Assembly (NCBI RefSeq): GCF_001613265.1
Contig: NZ_BDCA01000005.1
Span: 248,001-312,000 of the forward strand
Reading direction: 5' to 3'
DNA length: 64,000 nt
Origin: Nocardia vermiculata NBRC 100427
Lineage (GTDB): Bacteria; Actinomycetota; Actinomycetes; Mycobacteriales; Mycobacteriaceae
Shown: positions 63,118 through 64,000 of the stretch, piece by piece
Numbering within the stretch: the first letter of the stretch is position 1
Layout of the letters: the number at the start of each line of letters is the position of its first letter
The notes under the pieces: generated by a model
What the model was told of the DNA's origin: nothing
Seen by the model: the letters and a program-made list of their open reading frames with translations, nothing else
The model's database searches: none
Program-made: the position numbers and the translations under genes

Positions 63118-63565
63118 GGGTCAAGAGGGCGTCGGAGATGTCGATCTGTCGGTGGGGTATGCGCTCAAGCAGGCCGCCTCCGCGTTACGCGGGCGGATGG
63201 ACGCGGTCCTGCGCCCCATGGAATTGACTGTGCCGCAATATGCCTGTCTCGAGCTGCTCGGTCAGCGACAAGGGCTGTCGAGCGCAGAGTTGGCGCGTGG
63301 CGCATTCGTCAGCCGGCAGGCCATGAATCAGGTGCTGCGTGGATTGCAGGAGCGCGGGTTGCTGGAGCGGCCGTCGGTGACCACGCGGGGGCGTGCGCTG
63401 CCCAGCCGGCTCACCGCTGACGGTGAGCGGGCACTGCGGGCCGCCAGTCGTGCCGTGGCCGAGGTCGAACGGCAGATGCTCGGCGGGTTCGGTGCCGCCC
63501 GCGAGCAGCGATTGCGGGCCGATCTCGCCGCGTGTGTGGCAGCCCTGGCGCAGCCGGATCGATAG
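63116..63565 (+). CDS. MarR family transcriptional regulator
   Basis: A 149-residue MarR protein. The start ATG 63116 overlaps one operator and has no Shine-Dalgarno, suggesting a leaderless mRNA. The DNA-binding winged helix is GLSSAELARGAFVSRQAMNQVLRGLQERGLLERPSVTTRGRALPSRLTADGE. It diverges from the VOC gene, with two identical operators between them. It should repress both genes until an unknown ligand binds. Confidence 0.92.
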   Translation: MGQEGVGDVDLSVGYALKQAASALRGRMDAVLRPMELTVPQYACLELLGQRQGLSSAELARGAFVSRQAMNQVLRGLQERGLLERPSVTTRGRALPSRLTADGERALRAASRAVAEVERQMLGGFGAAREQRLRADLAACVAALAQPDR

Positions 63566-63580
63566 GACCGGCCGGGGTTC

Positions 63581-63955
63581 TCACAATGGCATCTCGCGGC
63601 AGTCGTTGGCGCACTCGTCCGCGGCGGGGATGCGGGCCGGTGTCGCGGGCCGGTGCAGGATCGCTCGGGTGGGGGTGATGATCAGGTGGTCGTCGGTGAG
63701 GACGCCGCGGCCGTCGACGATCAGTGAGTAGTCCGCCGGGCGGGGTGCGGCGAATATCAGCGTGACCACGGGGTGGGTGGCGACATTGCGGCGGGTGTGA
63801 CGGCCGGGTGCTGCGACCTGGAGGGTGCCGGTGCTGGCCACCGGCGCGACCGTCACCACGTGCGGGAGTGTCTCCGCGCTCACGGTGACGAGGTAGGCGA
63901 GATCGAACTCCGCGACGGCCTCGGCGAGGTCAGCCGGTGGCACCTCGGCATTCAT
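63581..63955 (-). CDS. Pyridoxamine 5'-phosphate oxidase-fold protein
   Basis: A 124-residue split-barrel flavin-binding-fold protein. It reads DLAEAVAEFDLAYLVTVSAETLPHVVTVAPVASTGTLQVAAPGRHTRRNVATHPVVTLIFAAP, the order of strands found in PNPOx-like and F420-dependent proteins, with the basic RHTRRN segment a likely phosphate contact. The cofactor (FMN or F420) cannot be told. The start ATG 63955 is clear. It converges on the MarR gene with a 15-base gap. Confidence 0.8.
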   Translation of the reverse strand: MNAEVPPADLAEAVAEFDLAYLVTVSAETLPHVVTVAPVASTGTLQVAAPGRHTRRNVATHPVVTLIFAAPRPADYSLIVDGRGVLTDDHLIITPTRAILHRPATPARIPAADECANDCREMPL

Positions 63956-64000
63956 GTTTCGAGCTTACGGCGCAGCGCGGCCGATCAGGGCGGTTGCCGG

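Overview
The window is high-GC, densely coded actinobacterial DNA, most likely from a Nocardia or a close mycolic-acid relative. The reasons are abundant GTG starts, overlapping start and stop codons, lipoproteins, DUF222-HNH genes, and a gene order (ACT protein, gatC, gatA, pfkA, gatB, lppZ-like, DoxX, cfp6-like, ilvB-ilvN-ilvC) that matches, from memory, the Mycobacterium tuberculosis Rv3001c-Rv3013 segment. No tRNA, rRNA, CRISPR array or insertion sequence was recognised.

Positions 1-33.9 kb are core chromosome. GatCAB (gatC-gatA at 1.4-3.2 kb, gatB at 22.5 kb) makes Gln-tRNA(Gln)/Asn-tRNA(Asn). pfkA, ilvD and ilvBNC are central metabolism; ilvBNC has a leader peptide containing Leu-Leu-Val-Ile and a terminator hairpin. 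Between gatA and gatB sits a block of envelope and signalling genes: a MarR regulator, a phospholipase A2-like/alpha-beta hydrolase fusion, two NarL-type two-component systems (both with a TACC-GG/TACC-GC dyad upstream), two transmembrane Ser/Thr kinases, two tandem class-A-beta-lactamase-fold lipoproteins, and an FtsX-type ABC exporter.

Positions 33.9-45.8 kb are accessory metabolism: an SDR, two small DUF202 membrane proteins, a TauD-type dioxygenase, a TetR regulator with a perfect 14-bp-arm operator, an MFS exporter, an arylsulfatase, a P450 with a divergent TetR, a double-hotdog thioesterase, a VOC protein and a secreted DUF1460 protein. The sulfatase/TauD/MFS/TetR group suggests uptake or use of sulfur esters.

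Positions 46.0-55.8 kb look like a defence island. Two C5-cytosine methyltransferase-like genes run leftwards; one has lost the catalytic cysteine. Diverging from them is a tightly overlapping five-gene operon: a Z1 helicase-like ATPase, a PD-(D/E)XK protein, a GHKL (MutL/MORC-like) ATPase, and two proteins of unknown family. This is the strongest candidate here for a poorly described system, probably a composite restriction/anti-phage machine.

Positions 56.0-64.0 kb hold a RibD-C reductase coupled to an XRE/TPR regulator, a small two-gene unit of unknown function, a secreted Cys-containing peptide, a DUF222-HNH protein, a HemK-like methyltransferase with a possible leader ORF, a VOC/MarR divergent pair with two identical-type operators, and a PNPOx-fold protein.
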